From assembly GCA_036504215.1 (NCBI GenBank), contig DASXVO010000054.1:218966-282965 (forward strand): DNA of 64,000 nt, read 5' to 3'. Below are positions 48,531-57,492 of this stretch, in pieces. Below the pieces are notes generated by a model that had not been told where the DNA came from, ran no database searches, and saw only the letters and a program-made list of their open reading frames with translations. The translations under genes were made by a program, and so were the position numbers. The DNA comes from Vicinamibacterales bacterium (GTDB taxonomy: Bacteria; Acidobacteriota; Vicinamibacteria; Vicinamibacterales; Fen-181). Positions within the stretch are counted from its first letter, which is position 1. Each line of letters opens with the position of its first letter.

Positions 48531-48560
48531 GCCCTGAGCGAGCGGAGCGACTCGAAGGGC
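48531..48560. repeat. Dispersed-type imperfect palindrome between the Omp85 and SurA-like genes
   Basis: GCCCT and AGGGC ends enclose the sequence GAGCGAGCGGAGCGACTC, itself partly palindromic. It matches, from memory, a small repeat common between genes of GC-rich bacteria. A partial AAGGATGAAGG like the 31.4 kb repeat stands just before it. Confidence 0.5.
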
Positions 48561-48591
48561 AAGGCGCAGAGGCGGGAAGGCGGTCTCACGG

Positions 48592-49221
48592 ATGAAGAGG
48601 GTCGCTGCGATCTTCGTGCTCGCGCTGCTGTCCGGTGCCACCATGCGGGCCCAGATCGTGGACCGCGTGCTGGCCGTGGTGGCCGGCCAGGTCATCACGC
48701 TCTCCGACACGAGAGCCGTGCAGACGTTTGGCCTGCTGCGGCCAGTGGCAGCACAGCAGGGGCCGCCCGACCTCCTCGTGTACCTCGTCAATCGCCAGCT
48801 GATGCTGATGGAGGTCGATCGCTATTCGGCGCCCGATCCCGAACCCGCGCAAGTGGATCGGGTCGTCGCGAGCATTCGCGCGAGATTCTCCACGGATGCC
48901 GAGTACCAGCAGGCGCTCAATCGCACGGCCATGACCGACGGCCGGCTGCGCGCGACAGTGGCCGACAACCTGCGGATCGAGCTGTACCTCGATCAGCGAT
49001 TCAGCGCGGCCGCCCAGCCGACTCCCGACGAGATGCAGCGGTATTATCAGGTCCACCGGGCGGAGTTCACCAAAGGGGGGCGCCTCCTCACGTTCGATGA
49101 CGTGCAGCAGTTGGTCCAGGAGCAGGTGGCGATGGCACGGCGCACGACGCTGGTCGCCGACTGGCTCGATCAACTGCGGCGCCGCGCGGACGTGACGACG
49201 ATGCCTGGTTTGGGGAGGTGA
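48592..49221 (+). CDS. SurA N-terminal-like periplasmic chaperone without PPIase domain
   Basis: 209 residues. The signal peptide is followed by the SurA-type opening IVDRVLAVVAGQVITLSDTRA and a helical domain with LVNRQLMLMEVDRY. Periplasmic chaperones of this family guide barrel proteins to Omp85 machinery. The rotamase (parvulin) domain of full SurA is missing; the last helix (FDDVQQLVQEQVAMARR) is retained. Position straight after tamB-omp85 supports an outer-membrane assembly role. Confidence 0.85.
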   Translation: MKRVAAIFVLALLSGATMRAQIVDRVLAVVAGQVITLSDTRAVQTFGLLRPVAAQQGPPDLLVYLVNRQLMLMEVDRYSAPDPEPAQVDRVVASIRARFSTDAEYQQALNRTAMTDGRLRATVADNLRIELYLDQRFSAAAQPTPDEMQRYYQVHRAEFTKGGRLLTFDDVQQLVQEQVAMARRTTLVADWLDQLRRRADVTTMPGLGR

Positions 49222-49228
49222 CGGCGCG

Positions 49229-50008
49229 CTACGCTCCGTAGAGCGTGTAGCGGAGGATCTCTGCCGCGTTGAAGCCCGAATGGCTCACGACGGTCGATCC
49301 GATGCTGCCCCGCCGCAAGTACACGTAGCCCCAGAACGCTCCGAGGACGGCCGTGGCCAGCGCCGCGTCGCTGCCCTGGATGAGATGCCCCAGGCCGAAC
49401 GCCACGCTCGACACGATCAGTCCGAGCGCTCCGCCCCCGAGATACTGGCGGAACCGGTGCAGGATGAACGCCCGCTGCACCTCCTCGCGAACGCCTCCAC
49501 CCACCACGGCCACGACCGCGAACAACGCCGCCTGGGCAGCATTCCCGATCAGCCCCTGAAACGGGTTCTTCGTCACGTCGTGAAGCGTCGGCACGAAGCG
49601 CTGCACGCCGAGGAACACGACAATCACGATGAAGAAGACCAGCGGGACGTGGAGGACGCCGATCAGCGCTTCGAGCGCGAGCGGACGGCGGCCGAGCGCG
49701 ACCTCCGAGAGGCGCTCGCCGTGGAGGTGCAGGAACCACCCGCACAGCGCGACGAGCGCGGCCGCATCGAGCAGTGACAGCGTGAAGACATAGCCCGGCG
49801 AGAGATGACCGCGCGCATCGAACGGCATCACGCCGAACAGGGCCAGCAGGCCGCCGATCGCCACCTGGGTGGGGAATCCGGAGCAGGCCAGGACCTCGAT
49901 GAGCGCCGCGATCCGAAGCCGCCAGCATGGGAGATCCGGCAAGGTGGTTGGCTCGCCCCCACCCGGGTCGAACGACGCAGATTCCGGCACCGGCGTGTCG
50001 GGGTCCAT
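49229..50008 (-). CDS. CPBP-family intramembrane metalloprotease
   Basis: 259 residues, about seven membrane segments. The metal-binding motifs of CPBP (CAAX-protease/Abi) proteins are present: EE in GGVREEVQRAF, FxxxH in FGLGHLIQG and HxxxN in SHSGFNA. Family roles vary (prenyl-protein processing, bacteriocin self-immunity, protein quality control). It converges with the SurA-like gene; the stop codons are under 10 bases apart. Confidence 0.9.
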   Translation of the reverse strand: MDPDTPVPESASFDPGGGEPTTLPDLPCWRLRIAALIEVLACSGFPTQVAIGGLLALFGVMPFDARGHLSPGYVFTLSLLDAAALVALCGWFLHLHGERLSEVALGRRPLALEALIGVLHVPLVFFIVIVVFLGVQRFVPTLHDVTKNPFQGLIGNAAQAALFAVVAVVGGGVREEVQRAFILHRFRQYLGGGALGLIVSSVAFGLGHLIQGSDAALATAVLGAFWGYVYLRRGSIGSTVVSHSGFNAAEILRYTLYGA

Positions 50009-50218
50009 TCCCTGACTCTACCACGCTCGCCTCAGCGGGCACCCGCGGCGACCGGCTCAGTTCTCGCATACGCCCAGGTGTTCGATCCGACAGGCTGGAA
50101 TCGAAGAGCCGGCAGCGTGGCGGCCGTACGCCCCGTGTCCTGAGCAGAACTGACGATCTTCTCCGTCGCGCCAGCTCGAGTGGTAGCAGGGTTGTCGCCA
50201 CGGCGGCCTTCGGCTGAG

Positions 50219-50248
50219 TTGGACCGTGTAAGAATTACCTAGTAGACT
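50219..50248 (+). promoter_or_regulatory. Promoter of the second NtrC-type two-component operon
   Basis: TTGGAC (50219-50224), 18 bases, TAGACT (50243-50248). The start codon at 50283 is preceded by GGGAGA. The rest of 50009-50218 holds nothing I recognise. Confidence 0.55.
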
Positions 50249-50282
50249 TGAACACAAGCCGACGAGTAGATGCGGGAGATTC

Positions 50283-51695
50283 ATGTCCTTGCTGGATTCC
50301 GTCTCGAACGAGCCTGTTGACCTCGACGACCAGCCGCCCGTTGTCGAACGCGTGCTGATCGTGGAGGACGACCCGGCGACGCGTCTCGGCCTGACCGAGC
50401 TGGTTCGGACGTGGGGGTTCCTGGCCGACAGCGCCGAGGACGGTGCAGAGGCCCTGCAGAAGATCACGAGCTTCCGTCCCGGCATCGTCGTCACGGATCT
50501 GGTGATGCCGCGAATGGACGGGCACGCCCTGCTGAAGTCGCTGCGCGAGCACGACGTGGACATCAGCGTGGTGATCCTGACCGCGCAGGGTTCGGTCGAA
50601 TCGGCCGTCGAGGCGATCAAGGACGGGGCCTACGACTACCTGACCAAGCCCGTCGATCCGCAGCGGCTCCAGATCCTCCTGCAGAAGGTGGTCGAGCGCC
50701 AGGAGACCATGCGCGAGGTGAAAGCGCTGCGGCGTCAACTGCGCGAGCAGGGATCGTTCGGGCGGATGATCGGCAGCAGTCCGGGCATGCGGAAGGTCTA
50801 CCGGGTCGTCGAGCAGGCGGCGCCCACGTCGGCGTCGGTGTTGATCAATGGTGAATCGGGAACCGGCAAGGAACTGGTCGCGCAGACGGTCCACCTGCTG
50901 AGTGCCCGGGCGGGCGGGCCGTTCATCGCGCTGAACTGCGCGGCCATTCCGGAGACGCTGCTCGAGAGCGAGATCTTCGGTCACGAGAAGGGTGCGTTCA
51001 CGGGGGCCTCCGAGCGGCGCCAGGGCTGCTTCGAGCTGGCCGATCACGGCACGCTGTTCCTCGACGAGATTGCCGAGATGACGCCCGCGACGCAGGTCAA
51101 GCTGCTGCGCGTCCTGCAGGAGCGGACGTTCCGGCGGCTGGGCGGCCGCCAGGAGCAGAAGGTGGACGTGCGGGTCATCGCGGCGACCAACCAGGATCCG
51201 GTCGAGGCGGTGCGCAACGGCAAGCTGCGCGAGGACCTGTTCTACCGGCTGAACGTCTTCGCGATCACGCTGCCGACGCTCCGCGATCGCAAGGAGGACC
51301 TGGCGCTGCTGACCCAGTCGTTTCTCGCGGAGTTCAACGCGCGCAACGGCAAGTCGATTGCGGCGCTGAACCACGAGGCGATGCGGATCCTCGAGGGGTA
51401 CCACTGGCCCGGCAACGTCCGCGAGTTGCGGAACGTGATCGAACGGGCGACGATCCTCGCCGACGGCCAGTTCATCGAGGCGCGTCACCTGCCGAACGCG
51501 CTGGTGCAGGTTGGGGAGACGGTGAAGCCCGCGCTGTCGCTCTCCCCGGGGACGACCGTCGAAGAGGCCGAGCGGCGCTTGATCCAGATGACGCTCGAGC
51601 ACACGCGCGACAACAAGACCCGCGCCGCGGAGATCCTCGGGATCAGTCTGAAGACGCTGCACAACAAGCTGAATCGGCTGAAGCTCAGGAAATAG
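50283..51695 (+). CDS. NtrC-family sigma-54-dependent response regulator
   Basis: 470 residues. Receiver with acceptor Asp72 (VVTDLVMPRMDG), AAA+ domain with GESGTGKE, GAFTGA and LFLDEIAEM, and a Fis-type helix-turn-helix near the end (NKTRAAEILGISLKTLHNKLNRLKL). The kinase gene follows with a 1-base gap, so the two form a cognate pair. The receiver and output are separated by a long coiled linker, common in this class. Confidence 0.95.
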   Translation: MSLLDSVSNEPVDLDDQPPVVERVLIVEDDPATRLGLTELVRTWGFLADSAEDGAEALQKITSFRPGIVVTDLVMPRMDGHALLKSLREHDVDISVVILTAQGSVESAVEAIKDGAYDYLTKPVDPQRLQILLQKVVERQETMREVKALRRQLREQGSFGRMIGSSPGMRKVYRVVEQAAPTSASVLINGESGTGKELVAQTVHLLSARAGGPFIALNCAAIPETLLESEIFGHEKGAFTGASERRQGCFELADHGTLFLDEIAEMTPATQVKLLRVLQERTFRRLGGRQEQKVDVRVIAATNQDPVEAVRNGKLREDLFYRLNVFAITLPTLRDRKEDLALLTQSFLAEFNARNGKSIAALNHEAMRILEGYHWPGNVRELRNVIERATILADGQFIEARHLPNALVQVGETVKPALSLSPGTTVEEAERRLIQMTLEHTRDNKTRAAEILGISLKTLHNKLNRLKLRK

Positions 51696-51696
51696 G

Positions 51697-53613
51697 GTGC
51701 ACCTAGGCATCAAGGCGAAGCAGATCGCCGGGGTTTCCCTGATTGTCGGCCTCGCGGTCGTCACGCTGAGCCTCGTCCACGTCACGCTGCTGGCGCGCGT
51801 ACTGCTGCGCGAGAGCAGCGCACGCGGGGATCTGCTGGCCAACGCGATCTTCCAACGCGCACGCGAGATCGTCCCCGGCCAGGCAGACCCCTACACCGCG
51901 CTCAGAACCGACGCCGGTCTGCGCGCCATCCTCGAGTCGAGCGCCTACTCCAAGAACGTGACCTACGCCGCCATCTGCAACGTCGATGGCGTAGCCGTCG
52001 CGGCGTGGGATCCGAGCCGCGAGGGCAAGAGGCTCCAGCCGGCCGGCGAACTCGGCGCGTTGATCGACAGGCGCGGCCTGCCCCAGTTGCTCACGATCTA
52101 CTCCTCTGAAGGACAGACGCTCGAAGTCCGGCAGCCGCTTCTGCTCGGCGGCGCGAAGTTCGGATCGATCCGGATTGGTGTCTCCACGCTTCTCGTGCGC
52201 AGGGAATTGACCGAAGCACTCAAGCCGATGGTCGCCACGGCGCTCGTGGCGCTGCTGATCGCCGTCGGCGTGTCGGCGTCGCTCGCGCAGCTCATGCTGC
52301 GGCCGATTCACGTCATCCGCAGCGGTCTGACCCGCCTCGGGCGCGGCGAGTTCGGCGTGCGTCTCGACCTGCCGCAGCAGGACGAGTTCGGCGAACTCGG
52401 CAGCTTCTTCAATACCGTCAGCCAGCAGCTGTCCGTGGATCGGTCCCAGCTCGCGGACCAGAAGGCAAGCCTCCAGTCGGCCGTCGAGCACATGGAGGAC
52501 GAGGTCGCGATCTTCAACCCGGCTGGGGAACTGCTCTTCGCGAACCCTGCGATACGGGTGGCGTTGCCGAGCGATCCGTTCGGCCAGCCGATCGACGACC
52601 TGCTCCCGGCCGGCCATCCCTACCGGGAACTCGTTCGGGCGACGATCGACGAAGGGCAGTCGCGCGGGCCGCTCTCCGCGGCGATTCCCGGCACGGGTGA
52701 CCAGCCGGGCGCGGCGACCAGCCCGAACGAGCGGCTGGTGACCGCGCACGCCATCAAGGATCGCGACCAGCACCTCGTCGGCGTGATGCTCGTCGTCCGC
52801 GACGTGCTGGCACTCGGACGCGTGCAGTCGATGCTCAACTACTCCCGCAAGCTGGTCGCGCTCGGCCGCCTGTCTGCGGGCGTGGCGCACGAAGTGAAGA
52901 ACCCGCTGAACGCGATGACCATCCACCTCGAGCTGCTGAAGCAGAAGCTGGTGACGGCGATCGGCCGGGCACGGCGCGTGCCGGTCGCCGCAACCGCAGG
53001 GTTTGACAGCGAGGACGCACCCGCCAGCGCCTCGATGGTCGCCGTGGACGACACACCGGGCGAGCTGGGCCGCGCGCTCGATCACGTGAAGATCATCGGC
53101 GGTGAGATCCAGCGTCTCGACCAGGTGATGCAGGGTTTCCTGAAGTTCACGCGGTCCGAGGATCTGAAGCTGCAGACGATCCAGCTCAGCACACTCGTCG
53201 ACGACGTCGTGCGGGTCGTGGGGCCGCAGTGCGCCAGCGCGGGGGTGACGGTCACGACGGACGGGTTCGATCACGCGCCGGACATCAGCGGCGACCCGAC
53301 GATGCTGCGGCAGGCATTCCTCAATCTGGCGCTCAACGCGTGCCAGGCCATGCCCCACGGCGGAACCCTTCGAATCGCCGCTGTAACGGCCGGACCGGGC
53401 CGGCTGCAGATCGACTTCGAGGACACGGGCATCGGCATCAAGCCCGAGCACCTCAGCCGGATTTTCGATCTCTACTTCACGACGCGCGAGAAGGGGAGCG
53501 GGATCGGTTTGTCGATGGTCTATCGGACCGTGCAGTTGCACGACGGCGAGGTCGAAGTGCGGTCGACCGAAGGGCACGGCACGACGTTCAGCCTCGTCTT
53601 CCCAACGGCATAA
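51697..53613 (+). CDS. Membrane-bound PAS/HAMP sensor histidine kinase
   Basis: 638 residues. Transmembrane helices at about 10-36 and 175-205 enclose a periplasmic sensor domain. HAMP (about 206-258) and PAS (about 270-375) follow. The phospho-acceptor is in GVAHEVKNPLNAM; the ATPase domain has LNLALNACQAMPHG, DTGIGIKPEHLSRIFDLYFTT and GSGIGLSMVYR. It is in a GTG start with no overlap and 1 base after the regulator stop. An unusual 45-residue insertion (about 430-475) sits between dimerisation helices. Confidence 0.93.
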   Translation: MHLGIKAKQIAGVSLIVGLAVVTLSLVHVTLLARVLLRESSARGDLLANAIFQRAREIVPGQADPYTALRTDAGLRAILESSAYSKNVTYAAICNVDGVAVAAWDPSREGKRLQPAGELGALIDRRGLPQLLTIYSSEGQTLEVRQPLLLGGAKFGSIRIGVSTLLVRRELTEALKPMVATALVALLIAVGVSASLAQLMLRPIHVIRSGLTRLGRGEFGVRLDLPQQDEFGELGSFFNTVSQQLSVDRSQLADQKASLQSAVEHMEDEVAIFNPAGELLFANPAIRVALPSDPFGQPIDDLLPAGHPYRELVRATIDEGQSRGPLSAAIPGTGDQPGAATSPNERLVTAHAIKDRDQHLVGVMLVVRDVLALGRVQSMLNYSRKLVALGRLSAGVAHEVKNPLNAMTIHLELLKQKLVTAIGRARRVPVAATAGFDSEDAPASASMVAVDDTPGELGRALDHVKIIGGEIQRLDQVMQGFLKFTRSEDLKLQTIQLSTLVDDVVRVVGPQCASAGVTVTTDGFDHAPDISGDPTMLRQAFLNLALNACQAMPHGGTLRIAAVTAGPGRLQIDFEDTGIGIKPEHLSRIFDLYFTTREKGSGIGLSMVYRTVQLHDGEVEVRSTEGHGTTFSLVFPTA

Positions 53614-53670
53614 CGTGGTTCGGCCGCGTTGTGCCTTTCGGCCACGGCGTTTCGGTAGGATAATGGGATT

Positions 53671-54240
53671 GTGCGACGACTTCTGGTGACACTCACCGTC
53701 GTGGCGCTGGCGTCCGGTGCCTGCGCAAGGGCCAAGGCGAAGACCGAGCCCGTGGCGCCTGGGCTCGACGTGCCGGCCCCTCCGCCGCGCGTGATCATCC
53801 CAGTTGAGCCTGAACCACCACCGCAGTCGCCGCCGGCTGAGCCCGAACCCCGCCCCGCCAAGCCGATCCGAGGGCGCCAGACGCCCGCGCGCGTCGAGTC
53901 GCAACGCCAGGAGCGAAGAATCGAGCCGCCACCCGCTCCACCCGCGGATGCCGCGAAGCCAGCACCCGTGCCGCCGGTTCCGACCGCCACGCTGCAGCCG
54001 GCGTTGCCCGCCGCGCCGAGCGAGATCGAGCGACAGATTCGTGAGCAACTCTCGCAGGCCGCCAAGGACCTCGGTCGCGTGAACTACGGCGGACTCAACG
54101 CCGACGGCAAGTCGCAGTACGACACCGCCAAGCGCTTCATCGAACAGGCCGACCAGGCGTTGAAGGACAAGAATCTGGTATTCGCCAAGAATCTGGCGGA
54201 GAAAGCTGCCGGGCTGGCCGGCGTCCTCCTCGGGCGCTAG
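53671..54240 (+). CDS. Proline-rich lipoprotein
   Basis: 189 residues. Signal peptide with lipobox LASGAC (Cys about 18); a Pro/Glu/Ala-rich stretch (about 30-110) that would span the periplasm; and a helical C-terminal domain (about 120-189, EIERQIREQLSQAAKDLG...NLAEKAAGLAGVLL) with a TPR-like helical pair. GTG start; a GATAAT box ends 6 bases upstream and no ribosome-binding site is seen. Function unknown. Confidence 0.8.
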   Translation: MRRLLVTLTVVALASGACARAKAKTEPVAPGLDVPAPPPRVIIPVEPEPPPQSPPAEPEPRPAKPIRGRQTPARVESQRQERRIEPPPAPPADAAKPAPVPPVPTATLQPALPAAPSEIERQIREQLSQAAKDLGRVNYGGLNADGKSQYDTAKRFIEQADQALKDKNLVFAKNLAEKAAGLAGVLLGR

Positions 54241-54244
54241 CCCG

Positions 54245-54268
54245 GCCCAAAATCGAGAGAATTTGGGC
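54245..54268. terminator. Hairpin after the proline-rich lipoprotein gene
   Basis: Perfect 7-base arms GCCCAAA and TTTGGGC with a 10-base loop, starting 5 bases after the stop codon. No T-run follows. It may end or stabilise the transcript. Confidence 0.45.
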
Positions 54269-54300
54269 GAGAAGCCGAACCTGCCGAATTCCTCGGGTTT

Positions 54301-54348
54301 ACGCAAGGTCTTGCGACTGCCCTAAAAGAGGGGCACAATATCTTGTAG
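54301..54348 (+). promoter_or_regulatory. Tandem NrdR-box-like sites upstream of nrdJ
   Basis: The 16-base site at 54333-54348 contains CACAATATCTTGT and agrees with 13 of 16 positions of the NrdR consensus acaCwAtATaTwGtgt as I recall it. A second site, 54301-54316, has the perfect inverted core CGCAAG-GT-CTTGCG and agrees with about 10. The sites start 32 bases apart, about three helical turns, the usual NrdR arrangement. NrdR represses ribonucleotide reductase genes. Its own gene is not in the window. Confidence 0.65.
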
Positions 54349-54356
54349 ATCGTGGC

Positions 54357-54385
54357 TTGACAAACGACAACGTGTCGCTCATATT
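54357..54385 (+). promoter_or_regulatory. Promoter of nrdJ
   Basis: Perfect TTGACA (54357-54362), 17 bases, CATATT (54380-54385). The start site would be near 54392, leaving a leader of about 235 bases before the nrdJ start. The NrdR-like sites lie just upstream of the -35 box. Confidence 0.6.
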
Positions 54386-54626
54386 GACCGTCTGACGTGG
54401 CCGGTCAATCGGGCAGTTCCCAGCTACCCGCGGTGCTCACGTCGGTCGGTCTGGACCCCGCGGCCGCTCTCGGCGCAGGGTGGCCCAGGACGGCAGGCAC
54501 GCAGGGGTCGATTCACAGGTGTTCGACGCGTCGGCTGGTCCCCCAGAGGCCAGCGGTGTCGATTGAAAGACGTTGACGGCGGGTGTCTGAGGGGCGCGGA
54601 CACGGCCGTGATTGCGGAGGGACGGT

Positions 54627-57446
54627 ATGCAGAGAGGCGTGACCCACGACGTGGCCCCAGCCTCGCAGCAGGTCATCGAGAAACGGACGCAGGATGCCGC
54701 ACACCCGGCGCGGTCGGGTGACGCTCGAGCCTCCGGGCTGCCGTTCTCCCGGTTCTTCGCGCTCTCGGGACGGGATCCCTTCGACGAAATCAGCTGGGAT
54801 CGGCGTACGGCTCTCATCGCCAACGACAAAGGCGATGTGGTCTTCGAGCAGTGCGATGTCGAGGTGCCATCGTTCTGGTCGCAGCAGGCCACCAACATCG
54901 TCGTCTCGAAGTACTTCCGCGGACCGCTCAAGCCGAAGGCGGATGAGTTCCGGGAATCGAGCGTGCGGCAACTGATCGGCCGCGTCGTCGAGACGATCGT
55001 CGACTGGGCCCGCGCGGACGGCTACTTCGCAGACGAGGCGAGTCTGGTGGGGTTCCGCGATGATCTCAAGCACCTGCTCGTCTACCAGAAGGCCGCCTTC
55101 AACAGCCCCGTCTGGTTCAACTGCGGCATTGAGAAGCAGCCGCAGTGTTCCGCGTGCTTCATCAACTCGGTCCAGGACACCCTGGACTCGATCCTGACGC
55201 TCGCCAAGACCGAGGGGATGCTGTTCAAGTTCGGCTCGGGGACGGGCACCAACCTGTCGTCGCTCCGCTCGTCGCGCGAATCGCTCGCCGGCGGCGGCAC
55301 GGCGTCGGGCCCGGTGTCGTTCATGAAAGGCTACGACGCGTTCGCGGGGGTCATCAAGTCGGGCGGCAAGACGCGCCGCGCGGCGAAGATGGTCATCCTC
55401 AACGCCGAGCACCCGGACGTCGTCGACTTCATCACGTGCAAGGTCGATGAAGAGAAGAAGGCGTGGGCGCTGATCGACGCGGGGTACGACGGGTCGTTCA
55501 ACGGACCGGCCTACGCGTCGGTGTACTTCCAGAACTCGAACAACAGCGTCCGCGTGCCCGACGACTTCATGCGCGCGGTGCTCGACGACGGAACGTGGCA
55601 GACCAAGGCCGTCACCGACGGCCGCCCGATGGACACGTACAAGGCGCGCAACCTCATGCAGAAGATTGCCGAGGCCACGTACGTGTGCGGCGACCCGGGG
55701 ATGCAGTTCGACACGACGATCAACGAGTGGCACACGTGCCCCGGGACGGCCCGGATCAACGCGTCGAACCCGTGCTCCGAGTACATGTTCCTGGACGACT
55801 CGGCGTGCAACCTCGCGTCGATCAACCTGATGAAGTTCGTGGACGGGCACGGCGAGTTCGAGGTGGAGGCCTTCCGGGCGGCGGTGGACACGCTCATCAT
55901 CGCGCAGGAGATCCTGGTCGACAACGCGAGCTACCCCACCAAGGCCATCGAGAAGAACAGCCACGAGTACCGCCCGCTGGGGCTCGGCTACGCCAACCTC
56001 GGCGCGCTCCTGATGTCGCGCGGACTGCCGTACGACAGCGAGGCCGGCCGGCACTGCGCGGCCGCGATTACCGCGCTGATGACCGGCGAGGCCTACGCAC
56101 AGTCGGCGCGCATCGCTCGCGACCACGGCGGACCCTTCCGCGGCTACGCGGCGAACCGCGAGCCGTTCCTCCGCGTCATGCGGAAGCATCGCGACGCGCT
56201 CAAGGACGTGAACGCCGGCCTGGTGCCCGAGGACCTGTTCGCGGCGGCCACCCAGGCCTGGGACGATGCGGTGGAACTTGGCGAGGAAGCGGGTTACCGC
56301 AACGCACAGACGACGGTGCTCGCGCCGACCGGCACCATCGGTTTCATGATGGACTGCGATACCACCGGGATCGAGCCGGACATCGCGCTGGTGAAGTACA
56401 AGAAGTTGGTGGACGGCGGCCTGATGAAGATCGTCAACCAGACGATCCCGGCCGGCCTTGCGCGCCTGGGGTACACCGAAGCCCAGATCAAGGCGATCGT
56501 CGACTACGTGAACGAGATGGAGACGATCGAGGGCGCGCCGCACCTGAAGGAGAAGGACCTGGCGGTGTTCGACTGCGCGTTCAAGCCGGCGAGCGGTTCG
56601 CGGTCGATCCACTACATGGGCCACATCCGGATGATGGGGGCCGCCCAGCCGTTCATCTCGGGCGCGATCTCCAAGACCGTCAACGTACCGAAGGACGCGA
56701 CGGTCGACGAAATCACGCAGGCCTATATCGAATCGTGGCGCCTGGGCGTGAAGGCCATCGCGATCTACCGCGACGGCAGCAAGCGGACGCAGCCGCTCAA
56801 CACCTCGCGGGACAAGGTCACCGAGGCGAAGGTGGCGGCCCAGGCCGTGGCCCAGCCGATTCGGCGGAAGCTGTCGGACGAGCGCCACGCGATCACTCAC
56901 AAGTTCGAGATTGCCGGTCACGAGGGCTACATCACCGTCGGTCTCTACGACGACGGGATGCCGGGCGAGATCTTCCTCGTCATGGCCAAGGAAGGGTCGA
57001 CGATTTCGGGCTTCGCCGACGCCTTCGCGCAGGCCGTCTCTTACGCCCTGCAGTACGGCGTGCCGCTGCAGGTGCTGGTGGACAAGTTCAGCCACGTGCG
57101 GTTCGAGCCGGCCGGGATGACGAAGAACCCGCAGGTGCGGATCGCCAAGTCGATCGTGGACTACGTGTTCCGATGGCTGGCGACCAAGTTCCTGTCGGCC
57201 GAGGCGCAGTACTGGGCGGGCGTCAATGGCCGTGACAGCACGTCGATGGCCGACCACCCGGCCGACACCGCGGAGCAGTTGACGCTGCCGCCGCTCGGTA
57301 TCGAGGCCGACCGCAGGGCGTCGCTGTTCGGCACGATTCAGAACCAGGAAGATGCGCCTCCGTGCTCGACGTGCGGGGCGATCATGGTGCGCAGCGGCAG
57401 CTGCTACAAGTGCGCCAACTGCGGCAGCACGAGCGGGTGCGCGTGA
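54627..57446 (+). CDS. nrdJ: Class II (adenosylcobalamin-dependent) ribonucleoside-diphosphate reductase
   Basis: 939 residues. It makes deoxyribonucleotides using B12 and works with or without oxygen. Catalytic elements: NSPVWFNCGI and SACFINSVQD (redox Cys), FKFGSGTGTNLSSLRS, NPCSEYMFLDDSACNLASINL (radical Cys and Glu), APTGTIGFMMDCDTTGIEPD. A Cys-rich tail (CSTCGAIMV...CYKCANCG) is seen in long NrdJ forms and resembles a zinc ribbon. The start at 54627 has GGAGGG before it. The long leader shows no B12 riboswitch motif that I can find. Confidence 0.97.
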   Translation: MQRGVTHDVAPASQQVIEKRTQDAAHPARSGDARASGLPFSRFFALSGRDPFDEISWDRRTALIANDKGDVVFEQCDVEVPSFWSQQATNIVVSKYFRGPLKPKADEFRESSVRQLIGRVVETIVDWARADGYFADEASLVGFRDDLKHLLVYQKAAFNSPVWFNCGIEKQPQCSACFINSVQDTLDSILTLAKTEGMLFKFGSGTGTNLSSLRSSRESLAGGGTASGPVSFMKGYDAFAGVIKSGGKTRRAAKMVILNAEHPDVVDFITCKVDEEKKAWALIDAGYDGSFNGPAYASVYFQNSNNSVRVPDDFMRAVLDDGTWQTKAVTDGRPMDTYKARNLMQKIAEATYVCGDPGMQFDTTINEWHTCPGTARINASNPCSEYMFLDDSACNLASINLMKFVDGHGEFEVEAFRAAVDTLIIAQEILVDNASYPTKAIEKNSHEYRPLGLGYANLGALLMSRGLPYDSEAGRHCAAAITALMTGEAYAQSARIARDHGGPFRGYAANREPFLRVMRKHRDALKDVNAGLVPEDLFAAATQAWDDAVELGEEAGYRNAQTTVLAPTGTIGFMMDCDTTGIEPDIALVKYKKLVDGGLMKIVNQTIPAGLARLGYTEAQIKAIVDYVNEMETIEGAPHLKEKDLAVFDCAFKPASGSRSIHYMGHIRMMGAAQPFISGAISKTVNVPKDATVDEITQAYIESWRLGVKAIAIYRDGSKRTQPLNTSRDKVTEAKVAAQAVAQPIRRKLSDERHAITHKFEIAGHEGYITVGLYDDGMPGEIFLVMAKEGSTISGFADAFAQAVSYALQYGVPLQVLVDKFSHVRFEPAGMTKNPQVRIAKSIVDYVFRWLATKFLSAEAQYWAGVNGRDSTSMADHPADTAEQLTLPPLGIEADRRASLFGTIQNQEDAPPCSTCGAIMVRSGSCYKCANCGSTSGCA

Positions 57447-57492
57447 GACACAGGGATGGAGACGGGAGTTTCGACACCGAGACGGTCTCGTC

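Noticed and set aside
54390..54626. A cobalamin riboswitch before the B12-dependent reductase
   Set aside because: I searched for the conserved B12 box and the flanking helices and did not find them; only the length of the leader is suggestive.
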